Shown here one piece after another: positions 1 to 7,216 of a DNA stretch of 10,473 bases (positions within the stretch are counted from its first letter, which is position 1; each line of letters begins with the position of its first letter). The position numbers and the translations under genes are program-made. A model generated the notes under the pieces. That model did no database searches, was not told where the DNA came from, and saw nothing but the letters and a program-made list of their open reading frames with translations. This DNA is from Deltaproteobacteria bacterium (GTDB lineage: Bacteria; Desulfobacterota; Deferrimicrobia; Deferrimicrobiales; Deferrimicrobiaceae). The stretch spans positions 1-10,473 of the forward strand of contig JAGGAJ010000055.1 of the NCBI GenBank assembly GCA_017889845.1. The letters are read 5' to 3'.

Positions 1-929
1 TACAAACCGTACAGGAGAAATACCGCCACCGTCGCGACGGGCCCCTTCACCAGGGCGAAGGCGCCGTAGCAGGCGGCGTACACGCACCACCCCCCGGCGA
101 CCACCCACTTCCTCGGAATCCGGTCGGAGAGCGCGCCCGCCGGGGTGGACAGGGACGATTTGACCACGTGAAACGCCCCCCACAGCAGGGGGACGTAGCG
201 GGCGGGGACGCCCTCGTCCACGGCCCGCAGGATGAGGAATGCGTCGCTCGCGTTGCCGAGGGTGAACAGCCCCACCAGCGCCAGGTACCTCCGGAACTCC
301 CCGGGGAGGACGTCCCGGCCGAGGATCCCGCCGGCGTGGCGCGGCGCCCCTTCCGCGGGGGCGTCCTGGACCCGGAGGGCGATGACCGCGACGGCGAGCA
401 GACCCGGAATCACGGAGAGAAGGAACACCGCCCGCAGCGACAGGCCGGCCCACAGGAGGGAAAACGCCGCCACGGGGCCCAGAACCGCTCCCAGGTGGTC
501 CAGCGACCGCTGCAACCCGAACGCCTTCCCCCGCAGTTGCGGGGGCACGTGGGCCGCGATCAGCGCATCCCTGGGGGAGGTGCGCACCCCCTTCCCGATC
601 CGGTCTGAGAAGCGCACCGCGAGGACGTGCACCCACGATCCCGCGAACCCGATCAGAGGGCGCGCGAGGGCGGAGACGCCGTACCCCAGCAGCACCAGCG
701 GCTTCTTTTTCCCCGCCCGGTCGGACCAGGCGCCGGAAAACAGCTTCAGCAGGCTCGCCGTGGTCTCCGCCACGCCCTCGATCAGCCCCAGGGCGACCGG
801 CCCGGACGCCAGCGTGGTGGCGAGGAACACCGGGAGCAGCGGGTAGATCATCTCGCTGGACAGGTCGGTGAGGAGGCTCACCAGCCCCAGTGCCAGGACG
901 TTGCGGTGCAGCTTCGTGCCAGCCGTCAT
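1..929 (-). CDS. MFS transporter, MJ1317-like subgroup (partial, C-terminus beyond window)
   Basis: Inner-membrane major facilitator superfamily transporter, substrate unknown. The minus-strand frame opens with ATG at 929 and stays open for 309 codons to the window edge; family members are usually about 390-420 residues, so roughly the last quarter is missing. The protein is hydrophobic with about nine membrane segments visible. The N-terminus has TDLSSEMIYPLLPVFL (residues 21-36). The first inter-helix loop carries an MFS motif A-like SGAWSDRAGKKKP (65-77), echoed in the second half by GALSDRIPRK (265-274). RFSDRIGKGVRTSPRDALIA (106-125) is, from memory of the family, characteristic of the MJ1317-like MFS subgroup. 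The start overlaps the stop of the upstream ATPase as ATGA, and no strong Shine-Dalgarno sequence precedes it, so translation is probably coupled. Its place behind a metal ATPase suggests, but does not show, a role in efflux or resistance. Confidence 0.88.
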   Translation of the reverse strand, partial: MTAGTKLHRNVLALGLVSLLTDLSSEMIYPLLPVFLATTLASGPVALGLIEGVAETTASLLKLFSGAWSDRAGKKKPLVLLGYGVSALARPLIGFAGSWVHVLAVRFSDRIGKGVRTSPRDALIAAHVPPQLRGKAFGLQRSLDHLGAVLGPVAAFSLLWAGLSLRAVFLLSVIPGLLAVAVIALRVQDAPAEGAPRHAGGILGRDVLPGEFRRYLALVGLFTLGNASDAFLILRAVDEGVPARYVPLLWGAFHVVKSSLSTPAGALSDRIPRKWVVAGGWCVYAACYGAFALVKGPVATVAVFLLYGL

Positions 930-3088
930 GGGGTTCCGTGTGCCCCCGCAGGCGTCCGAAGCAGGCGCAGCCCGTTGAAGATGACGAGGAGGGTGGTCCC
1001 CATGTCGGCGAGGACCGCCATCCAGAGGGTGGCGTACCCGGCCACGGCGAGGCCGAGGAACGCCGCCTTGATCGCGAGGGAAAAGGCCACGTTCTGGCGC
1101 ACCAGGGACACCATCCTCCGGCCGATCACGATGGCGGACGGGATCTTCCGGAGGTCGCCGGCGAGGAGCGCCACGTCCGCCGTCTCCATCGCCGCAGGGG
1201 ATCCGGCGGCCGCCATCGCCACCCCGACGGTGGCCAGCGCCAGCGCGGGCGCGTCGTTCACCCCGTCGCCGACCATCGCCACGGCCCCGTGGGCGGCCAC
1301 CAGGCGCCGCACCTCCGATAGCTTCTCCTCCGGGAGCAGCCCGTGGGACACCGCATCGATCCCCGCGGCGGCGGCGGCGGACCTCGCCGCCGCCTCGCGG
1401 TCCCCCGTGAGAAGCGCCACGTGCCGCACCCCGAGCGAACGGAGCGCGCGCACCGTTTCCGCCGCCTCGGGGCGCAGTTCGTCCGAGAGGTCGATCGCCC
1501 CCGCCACGCCCCGCTCCGACCCGACCAACACCACCGTGTCCGGCCCCGCCGGCCCGCCGCCTTCCCCGAGCCCCCCGGATTCGCACCCCAACGACTCGAA
1601 CAGGCGGCTGTTTCCCACGTGAACCCGGACGCCGTCCACCTCGGCCGAAACTCCCATCCCGTCGACGGACACGAAGGTGCGGGCGAGGGAGCCCCTCGCC
1701 GCCGTCGCCACCCCGCGGCGTGCCGCCTCCCGGCGGATCGCCTCCGCGGCCGGGTGAGCGGAACCGCCCTCCACGACCGCAGCGAGGCGGATCACATCGT
1801 CCTCCGAGAACCGCGTGGCGGGGCGCACGCGGACGACGCGCAGCCGCCCGCGGGTGAGCGTACCGGTCTTGTCGAACGCCACCGCCCGCACCGTCCCCAG
1901 CGTCTCCAGGTGCCGCGCGCCCTTTGCGACGATCCCGTCCCGGGTGGCCCGCGTCAGCGCGGACAGGGTGACCACCGGGGCGGCCAGGACGATCGCGCAC
2001 GGGCAGGCGATCACGAGCACCACGAGTCCCCGGTACGCCCAGACCAACGGGGCCTCCCCGAACAGGAGCGGCGGCACGGCCGCCACGAGGAGCGCCACGG
2101 AGAGGACCGCCGGGGTGTACGCGGCCGCGAACCGCTCCATGAACGTCTGCACGGGCGCTTTTTCCCCCTGCGCCTCTTCCACCCGCCGCAGGATGCAGGC
2201 CCAGGTGGAGTCGGGGAGGGTGCGCGTGGCCTCGGCGATCAGGAGACCCCGGCCGTTCACCGTCCCTGCATAGAGCGGATCCCCCTCCGCCTTCTCCACG
2301 GGAGCGGATTCCCCGGTTAGGACCGCCTCGTTCAGGTCGGAGGCGCCGCGGCGCACCACGGAGTCCACGGGGATGCGTTCTCCCGGGCGGACGATCAGCG
2401 TGTCCCCCGGCTGCACATCCTCCGCCGGCACGGTCCGCTCCTCTCCCGCCACGCCCCCCACCCGCACCACGGCCCTGCCGGGGGAGGCGGCGAAGAGCTC
2501 GAGGGTGGCCTGGCGTGCGCGGTCGAGGCTTCGCGCCTCGAGATGGTTCGCCAGGGCGAAGAGGGTGACCACCACCGCCGCCTCCTCCCACTCGCCCAGC
2601 AGGGCCGAGCCGCCGATGGAGATCGTCATCAGGGCGTTCATCCCGAGGGAGCGGTTGCGCGCCTCCCGCGCCCCGCGGATCGCCACGGGGGCCCCTCCGA
2701 GAAGGACCGCCGCGAGGAAGGGAAGACGGCCCAGCGGCTCGCCGGGGAGGAGCGCGCGGAGCGCCGCCCCGAGGAGGAGCGCGGCGCCGGAGAGGAGGAA
2801 GACGTTCCGGTGCGCCCGGTTCGGCCCGGGGACGTTCGCCGCACGGAGCGCCTCGTCGACGGGACGGGCCTCCATGCCGATCCGCCGGAGGGCCGAGAGG
2901 AGGGGCTCCGTGTCGCCCCGGTGTCGCGCCAACACCTGACGGGAGAAGAGGTGGAACTCGAGGGACTCCACTTCGGGGAGGCGCGAGAGGGCGGCGCGCA
3001 CCTCCCGCTCCTCGTCGGGGCAGTCCATCGCGGGGACGAAGATGCGGGTGAGGACGACGTCGGGTCGGGTATCCATCGATGTGGTCAC
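926..3088 (-). CDS. Heavy-metal translocating P-type ATPase (P1B-2, Zn/Cd/Pb exporter type)
   Basis: ATP-driven inner-membrane pump that probably exports Zn(II), Cd(II) or Pb(II), similar to ZntA/CadA. Its 720 residues match the family length. In order: an N-terminal HMA-like metal-binding domain with MDCPDEE (21-27) in place of the usual CxxC; membrane helices between about 94 and 185; actuator-domain TGES (258-261); the CPC ion-site motif (362-364); phosphorylation site DKTGTLT (406-412, Asp406); the HP dipeptide (445-446); hinge GDGVND (607-612). The last two helices carry Asn666-x7-Lys674 and Asp695-x-Gly697, the pattern of the P1B-2 subgroup, which argues against a copper pump. Numbering counts from GTG at 3088. 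An in-frame ATG at 3076 has GGTGA 8 bases upstream and may be the real start, shortening the protein by four residues. It lies 52 bases after the methyltransferase gene and overlaps the MFS gene, so it is the middle gene of a likely operon. The exact metal is inferred. Confidence 0.96.
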   Translation of the reverse strand: MTTSMDTRPDVVLTRIFVPAMDCPDEEREVRAALSRLPEVESLEFHLFSRQVLARHRGDTEPLLSALRRIGMEARPVDEALRAANVPGPNRAHRNVFLLSGAALLLGAALRALLPGEPLGRLPFLAAVLLGGAPVAIRGAREARNRSLGMNALMTISIGGSALLGEWEEAAVVVTLFALANHLEARSLDRARQATLELFAASPGRAVVRVGGVAGEERTVPAEDVQPGDTLIVRPGERIPVDSVVRRGASDLNEAVLTGESAPVEKAEGDPLYAGTVNGRGLLIAEATRTLPDSTWACILRRVEEAQGEKAPVQTFMERFAAAYTPAVLSVALLVAAVPPLLFGEAPLVWAYRGLVVLVIACPCAIVLAAPVVTLSALTRATRDGIVAKGARHLETLGTVRAVAFDKTGTLTRGRLRVVRVRPATRFSEDDVIRLAAVVEGGSAHPAAEAIRREAARRGVATAARGSLARTFVSVDGMGVSAEVDGVRVHVGNSRLFESLGCESGGLGEGGGPAGPDTVVLVGSERGVAGAIDLSDELRPEAAETVRALRSLGVRHVALLTGDREAAARSAAAAAGIDAVSHGLLPEEKLSEVRRLVAAHGAVAMVGDGVNDAPALALATVGVAMAAAGSPAAMETADVALLAGDLRKIPSAIVIGRRMVSLVRQNVAFSLAIKAAFLGLAVAGYATLWMAVLADMGTTLLVIFNGLRLLRTPAGAHGTP
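1365..1394. repeat. GCG trinucleotide run with adjacent inverted GCC run
   Basis: Five tandem GCG units plus one G (1365-1380) are followed after a short gap by GCCGCCGCC (1386-1394), so the strand could fold on itself. It lies inside the ATPase gene and encodes an alanine-rich stretch in the cytoplasmic P-domain, around residues 567-575. This is most simply codon bias for alanine rather than a functional element. Confidence 0.4.
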
Positions 3089-3095
3089 CGGTGAC
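3084..3095. repeat. Perfect 12-bp palindrome at the ATPase start codon
   Basis: GTCACCGGTGAC reads the same on both strands. It covers the GTG start candidate (3088-3086, minus strand) and the GGTGA that would serve the ATG at 3076. It could be an operator half-site or a small mRNA hairpin that masks initiation. A perfect 12-mer palindrome is expected a few times by chance in a window this size, so only its position makes it notable. Confidence 0.3.
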
Positions 3096-3140
3096 GCTGC
3101 CGGCGCGGGCGTCCGTGCGGCCTGCCCGGAGGGGCGGCGG

Positions 3141-3935
3141 CTACGGGGCCGGCGGCGCCCCGGTTTTTCTCGCGACGAAGATGGCCTTCTCGTCCGCGTA
3201 GGAGACGACCCGGCCCCCCTCCGCGCGGATCCGGTACGTCTCCTGCGCCAGGGGGAACGCGGAGAGGAACATCGCCTCGATCTCCCGCTGCACCGCCGGG
3301 GGCTGGCCGGTGCGGGCCACCCACTCCGGGAAGGGGTGGATCTTCCAGAGGGAAGCGGTCTGCACGAGGGAGAGTCCCGCGCCCGCGAGGAATTCCAGCC
3401 ACTCCTCGACGCGGTAGCTGCGGACGTGGGACGGGTCGCGAACCTTCTCGATCCCGTTCAGGAAGGCGTCCAGGGATGGCACCCCCGGGACGACGCTGTC
3501 GATGATGCCGATGCGCCCTCCCGCTTTCGTCACGCGTGCCATCTCCGACACGGCGGCGCGCACCTCGGGGAAATGGTGCGGGGCGATGCGGCACGTCACC
3601 CGGTCGAACGCCCCGTCCGCAAAGGGGAGCGCCTCGGCGTCGGCGGCGCAGAAGGAAACGTTCGCGGCTCCCCTTGCGGCGACGAGCTTCCGCGCCTCCG
3701 ACAGCATCGCCGGCGTGAGGTCCGAGGCGACGACCCGGGCTGCATGGCCGGACAGCGCGGCGGCGGTGTGCCCCCCGCCGGTCGCCACGTCCAGGACCCG
3801 CAGGCCCGCCGCGAGGTCCAGGCCCGAGAAGAGGAGGTCGAGGTCCTCCAGGTCGGCGTGGTCGGCGCTCTTCCGGTATTTCTCCGCCACGCGGCCGAAC
3901 CGGGCCCGGGTGAGTTCCTTCGGGAACGTCGTCAT
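3141..3935 (-). CDS. Class I SAM-dependent methyltransferase (UbiE/Methyltransf_11 type)
   Basis: Cytosolic methyltransferase with a Rossmann fold; the methyl acceptor cannot be told from sequence. The protein has 264 residues. Motif I is VLDVATGGGHTA (47-58), the glycine-rich SAM-binding loop. The acidic residue binding the ribose is probably Asp72 in VVASDLTPAML (68-78). Motif II lies around DAEALPFADGAFDRVTCRIAPHH (99-121), and motif III is RVTKAGGRIGII (134-145). This arrangement is typical of the UbiE-like families, but the protein lacks the length and context of a confirmed quinone-biosynthesis UbiE. It starts with ATG at 3935, preceded by GGGAGGG five bases upstream, a strong ribosome binding site. 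It is the first gene of the minus-strand unit, transcribed away from the addB-like gene. An arsenite methyltransferase role was considered because of the metal pump next door, but there is no convincing set of conserved cysteines (only Cys96 and Cys115). Confidence 0.92.
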   Translation of the reverse strand: MTTFPKELTRARFGRVAEKYRKSADHADLEDLDLLFSGLDLAAGLRVLDVATGGGHTAAALSGHAARVVASDLTPAMLSEARKLVAARGAANVSFCAADAEALPFADGAFDRVTCRIAPHHFPEVRAAVSEMARVTKAGGRIGIIDSVVPGVPSLDAFLNGIEKVRDPSHVRSYRVEEWLEFLAGAGLSLVQTASLWKIHPFPEWVARTGQPPAVQREIEAMFLSAFPLAQETYRIRAEGGRVVSYADEKAIFVARKTGAPPAP

Positions 3936-3940
3936 CGCGT

Positions 3941-3947
3941 CCCTCCC
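3941..3947 (-). promoter_or_regulatory. Ribosome binding site of the methyltransferase gene
   Basis: GGGAGGG on the minus strand ends five bases before ATG at 3935. It is the only strong Shine-Dalgarno match among the gene starts in the window and fixes the start of the methyltransferase. Confidence 0.7.
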
Positions 3948-3952
3948 ACCCT

Positions 3953-3981
3953 ATTTTCCGACGCGACCCCAGCGATTACAA
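3953..3981 (-). promoter_or_regulatory. Possible sigma-70-type promoter for the methyltransferase-ATPase-MFS unit
   Basis: On the minus strand, TTGTAA (3981-3976) and GAAAAT (3958-3953) are separated by exactly 17 bases; each matches its consensus hexamer at four of six positions. These are some of the few AT-rich bases in the window and lie in the 68-base divergent gap. The implied transcription start, near 3946, would fall inside the ribosome binding site and give a very short leader, which weakens the call. Confidence 0.3.
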
Positions 3982-3988
3982 GGCCGGG

Positions 3989-3994
3989 TACAAT
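3989..3994 (+). promoter_or_regulatory. Possible -10 element for the addB-addA operon
   Basis: TACAAT matches the sigma-70 -10 consensus at five of six positions and ends nine bases before ATG at 4004. No convincing -35 hexamer sits 16-18 bases upstream. If used, transcription would start at or just before the initiation codon, giving a leaderless mRNA, which agrees with the lack of a Shine-Dalgarno sequence before 4004. Confidence 0.3.
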
Positions 3995-4003
3995 GAACGG
4001 GCG

Positions 4004-7000
4004 ATGCGCGACGCCTCCCCGCCTTCCGTATCCCGCCTGTACGCGGGTCCTTTCCCCGCCCTCGAGGACAGGGTGATCGCGGCCTTCTTCGGGCGCGCCG
4101 GCCGCGATTCCGGGCGGGAGCACGTCCTCCTCGTCCCTTCGAACGAACTGCGGGAGCACCTCCTGAAACGCGTCGCCGCTTCCGGAGACGGAGCTCTCGC
4201 CGGCGTCTCCGTGATGACGCTCTACGATTTCGCCCTGCGGCTCCTTGCCCACCGGGGGATCTTCCCGGCGGAGCTCCCTCCCGCGCGGATGGCTGCGGCG
4301 GTGCTCGCCACGGCGCGCGAGGCGTACGCCGCGGGGCGAGGGGACTTCGCGGGTATCGCCGCCACGCCGGGCTTCGTCCCCGCCCTTTCACGGACCCTTT
4401 CGGACCTGGAGGAGGGGTGGGTGGGGGACGCGGAGCTTTCCGCGGCGGAAAGCGCGGCCAGGGAGCGGGGGGACGACCGCAGGGCGAACCGGTGGGCGGA
4501 GTGGAGGCGGCTGAGGGCCGCCGTGGTCCGGAAAGTCCGGGCAATGGGCGGGATGACCCGCCGGCGCATCTTCCAGGAGGCGGTGGCGGGGTTCGAACAG
4601 CCCGGCTATCCGTTCCGCGTGACGCTGTACGGCTTCTACGATTTCACCCGCCTGCAGTGGACCCTCGTGGACCGGCTCCTGTCGAGCGGCCTGCTGGAGG
4701 AGGTCTATTTCCCCGGGACCTTCGATCCCGGCGGAAACCTTTCCCCGTCGTTCCTGTACGCGGCCCGCGTCTGGGACCGCCTGAAGGCCGCGTTCGAGGG
4801 GAACGTGGAGCTGCTCGACGACTTCCCTTCCACGGACGTGGCCGCGGTGCGGGGGCGGATCTTCGCCCCGGAGGCCCCGCCGGAACCTTGCAGGGTGCCG
4901 TTCCCCGTCCTCTCCGCCCCCCATGCGGAGGGCGAAACGCGCCTTGCCGCCCGGCGCGTGCGTCGCTGGCTCGACGAATTCCCCGGAGCCCCGGTGTTCG
5001 TCGTGGCGCGCAGCGTCACGCCGGAGACGCTCGCGGAGTGGGAGCGGGCCGCGGCGGAATACGGCGTCCGGACGGCCGGGCGTCTCGACGTCCCGCTTTC
5101 CTCCGTGCCTCCCGTTCGCCTCCTCCTCCGGATGCTGGAGGTGGCGCGGGACGACTTCCCCCGGCGGAAGGTGATGGACGTCCTCTCCTCGCCGTACCGT
5201 CGCCTCGCGGCGGACCGCGGAGGGATCTCCCCGCGCCCCGACCTGTGGGACCTCCTATCGAAGGAGCGGATGGTCGTCTCCGGCGCGGACTGGGAGACGC
5301 GGCTCTCCCGCGCGCCCCGGAGGCGGCGCGGGGAGGACGGCGAGGGGCAGGACCGGGACGGGCGCCGGGAGCAGCTCGCCCTGCTGTCGGCGGAGGTGCG
5401 CGCGTTGCGGGCGTCCCTGCGCGTCCTCGCGGGTGCGCAGGGGTACGCCGGCCTGGCCCGCGCGGTGCGGGAGCTGCTGGTACGGGAGTTCCGCGTGGTC
5501 CTGGACGGCACTCCCGAGGGGGAACGGGACCGGCGCGCCGTCGAGGCGCTGCTCGCGGTCCTCTCCGATCTCGAGGGGATCCCGGACCGCGAGGCGCCGT
5601 GGCCCGGATTCCGGGAGGGGATGGAGTGGTTTTCCTCCCTCCTCTCCGCGCAGCGGCTCTTCGTCGGGGAGCGGGGGGGGATGCGGGCCCCCGGCGCCGT
5701 GGTCTTCGGGGACGCCTTCGCGATGCGGGGCGTCACGGGGGACCGCGCCCTGGTCCTTTCCGTGAACGAGGACGCGGTGCCCGCGCAACTCGAGGAGGAC
5801 CCTCTTCTTCCCGACGAGGACCGGGACGAGCTGAACCGCGTCGTCCGGCAGGCGGACCTTCCGGACGCGTTGTCGCTGCGGCGGCGGAACGCCGCCGAGG
5901 AGAAGCTCCTGTTCTCCCTGCCCGCCGCCTCCGTGCGGCAGGGGATCGCGTTCTCCGTGCCCCGCGCGGAGGAGGGGGGGCGCGCGCGGCGGCCGTCCCG
6001 GTACCTGCTGCACCTCCTCTCGCGGTTCGCCGGCCCGTCCGTGTTCTCGGAGGAGTGGGAGGCGGCTTCCGGCGCCGTCGCGGAACGCCTTCCCCGCTCC
6101 CCCTTCGGGGCTCTCGCGGGGGATGGTCCGTTCAGCCGGCGGGAGGCGGCCCTCGCGGCGTGGAGGGCGGGCGACGCGCCGGCCGACGCGGAGGGAATTC
6201 CGTGGGGGAGGGTCCGCGGCGTCCTGGCCGCGTGGGCCGCCCGTTCGAGGGGGGAGGGGATCTTCCCGGGTCCGGCCGTCCGGGTCCGGGCTCCCGCGGC
6301 CCACAGCGCGTCCTCCCTGGAGGAGCTCGCCCGTTGCCCGTACCGCTACTTCCTGCTTCGCCACCTCTCCCTCGAGCCTCCGGAAGAACCGGAGGAGGCG
6401 TTGTTCCTCACCCCCGCCGACATGGGGGCGATCGCCCACGACATCCTCCACCGCCTGGGACGGGACGCCGCGGAAGGGAAAGGGTGGGGCGACGCGGCCG
6501 TCGCCGCGCGCCGTGCCGTGGCCCGTTTTTCCCGGGAGAATCCGACGGGGTTGCCCGGACTGTACCGGATCCAGTGCCGGGTCGTGGAGCGGGACGTCGC
6601 CCGCCTCGTCGAATGGGAGCGGGATCGGGAGGCCGCGCGGCAGGGGTGGAGGGTATCCGGGGTGGAGGCGTCCTTCTCCCTGCCGGCCGCCCCTCCCCTG
6701 CCCGCGCTCCGCGGGCGCGTGGACCGCATCGACCGGGGCCCCGCCGGGGAAGCGAGGGTGGTGGACTACAAGTACGCCGATCCGAAACGGGGCGGCGCGC
6801 CGGCGGAGTGGATCCGGAACGGCCTCTCCCACCAGGTCCCCGTGTACCTCGCGTGGGCGGCGACTCTGTCGCCCTCGCCCCCGGTTCTCTCCGCCGCGTT
6901 CTACTTCCTCCGGAACGGCCTCTCGGTCGAGGAGGCGCCGTCGTGGGAGGAGGTCCGCGGGGAGTGGGCCGTCGCCGTCGCCGGGTGGCTTTCCATCGAA

Positions 7001-7213
7001 TCCGCCGGCGTCTTCCCCCCGCTGCCGCACCACCGCTTCACCTTCGCGGGGCAGACGGCGCCCCGCTACTGCGACGCGTGCCCCTGCAAGGACCATTGCC
7101 GCGTCTCCCCGGCGTACGACGGGTCCGAGTCCGACCCCGGCGCCGTGGCCGTGCGGGTGGCGGAGGACCCTGCCCTGCGGCCGGTGGCCGTCCATCGGCC
7201 GGGAAAAGGCTGA
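4004..7213 (+). CDS. addB: AddB-like subunit of ATP-dependent helicase-nuclease (PD-(D/E)XK nuclease family)
   Basis: Nuclease and scaffold subunit of an AddAB-type complex that resects double-strand breaks for RecA; 1069 residues, close to the usual AddB size. The N-terminal half resembles an inactivated superfamily 1 helicase: where AddB P-loops end in GKT, RLYAGPFPALEDR (10-22) has no Walker lysine, followed by LLVPSNELREHL (47-58). The C-terminal RecB-type nuclease looks complete: His812, Glu888, Asp907 in RGRVDRID, Asp921 and Lys923 in VVDYK, and Gln944-x3-Tyr948. Cys778 in CPYRYF, with Cys1023, Cys1026 and Cys1032, fits the AddB Fe-S cluster pattern C...C-x2-C-x5-C; Cys1028 is an extra cysteine inside it. 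The ATG at 4004 keeps the first strand of the fold but has no clear Shine-Dalgarno sequence. The AddA-like gene follows after TGA CCC. The absent P-loop also recalls RecC and some proteobacterial AddB proteins, but RecC lacks an active nuclease. Confidence 0.9.
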   Translation: MRDASPPSVSRLYAGPFPALEDRVIAAFFGRAGRDSGREHVLLVPSNELREHLLKRVAASGDGALAGVSVMTLYDFALRLLAHRGIFPAELPPARMAAAVLATAREAYAAGRGDFAGIAATPGFVPALSRTLSDLEEGWVGDAELSAAESAARERGDDRRANRWAEWRRLRAAVVRKVRAMGGMTRRRIFQEAVAGFEQPGYPFRVTLYGFYDFTRLQWTLVDRLLSSGLLEEVYFPGTFDPGGNLSPSFLYAARVWDRLKAAFEGNVELLDDFPSTDVAAVRGRIFAPEAPPEPCRVPFPVLSAPHAEGETRLAARRVRRWLDEFPGAPVFVVARSVTPETLAEWERAAAEYGVRTAGRLDVPLSSVPPVRLLLRMLEVARDDFPRRKVMDVLSSPYRRLAADRGGISPRPDLWDLLSKERMVVSGADWETRLSRAPRRRRGEDGEGQDRDGRREQLALLSAEVRALRASLRVLAGAQGYAGLARAVRELLVREFRVVLDGTPEGERDRRAVEALLAVLSDLEGIPDREAPWPGFREGMEWFSSLLSAQRLFVGERGGMRAPGAVVFGDAFAMRGVTGDRALVLSVNEDAVPAQLEEDPLLPDEDRDELNRVVRQADLPDALSLRRRNAAEEKLLFSLPAASVRQGIAFSVPRAEEGGRARRPSRYLLHLLSRFAGPSVFSEEWEAASGAVAERLPRSPFGALAGDGPFSRREAALAAWRAGDAPADAEGIPWGRVRGVLAAWAARSRGEGIFPGPAVRVRAPAAHSASSLEELARCPYRYFLLRHLSLEPPEEPEEALFLTPADMGAIAHDILHRLGRDAAEGKGWGDAAVAARRAVARFSRENPTGLPGLYRIQCRVVERDVARLVEWERDREAARQGWRVSGVEASFSLPAAPPLPALRGRVDRIDRGPAGEARVVDYKYADPKRGGAPAEWIRNGLSHQVPVYLAWAATLSPSPPVLSAAFYFLRNGLSVEEAPSWEEVRGEWAVAVAGWLSIESAGVFPPLPHHRFTFAGQTAPRYCDACPCKDHCRVSPAYDGSESDPGAVAVRVAEDPALRPVAVHRPGKG
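7204..7209 (+). promoter_or_regulatory. Weak ribosome binding site of the addA-like gene
   Basis: AAAAGG, inside the last codons of the addB-like gene, ends seven bases before GTG at 7217. It supports that start, which is also forced by sequence: the preceding in-frame stop is TGA at 7211, and later start codons would remove the Walker A motif. Confidence 0.45.
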
Positions 7214-7216
7214 CCC

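Noticed and set aside
168..2320. Several plus-strand open frames of 140-330 codons opposite the MFS and ATPase genes
   Set aside because: All are Arg/Pro/Ala-rich shadows. The minus strand encodes a hydrophobic transporter and a P-type ATPase with every catalytic motif.
3089..3140. Terminator between the methyltransferase and ATPase genes
   Set aside because: The 52-base gap is GC-rich, with no convincing stem-loop followed by a T-run, so I see no reason to split the unit here.
3141..3935. Arsenite methyltransferase (ArsM)
   Set aside because: The neighbouring metal pump made this tempting, but the conserved ArsM cysteine pattern is absent, so only a general methyltransferase call is supported.
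3042..4076. Plus-strand open frame opposite the methyltransferase, running into the start of addB
   Set aside because: It is composition-driven with no motif, and the minus-strand frame encodes a clear SAM-binding fold with a good ribosome binding site.
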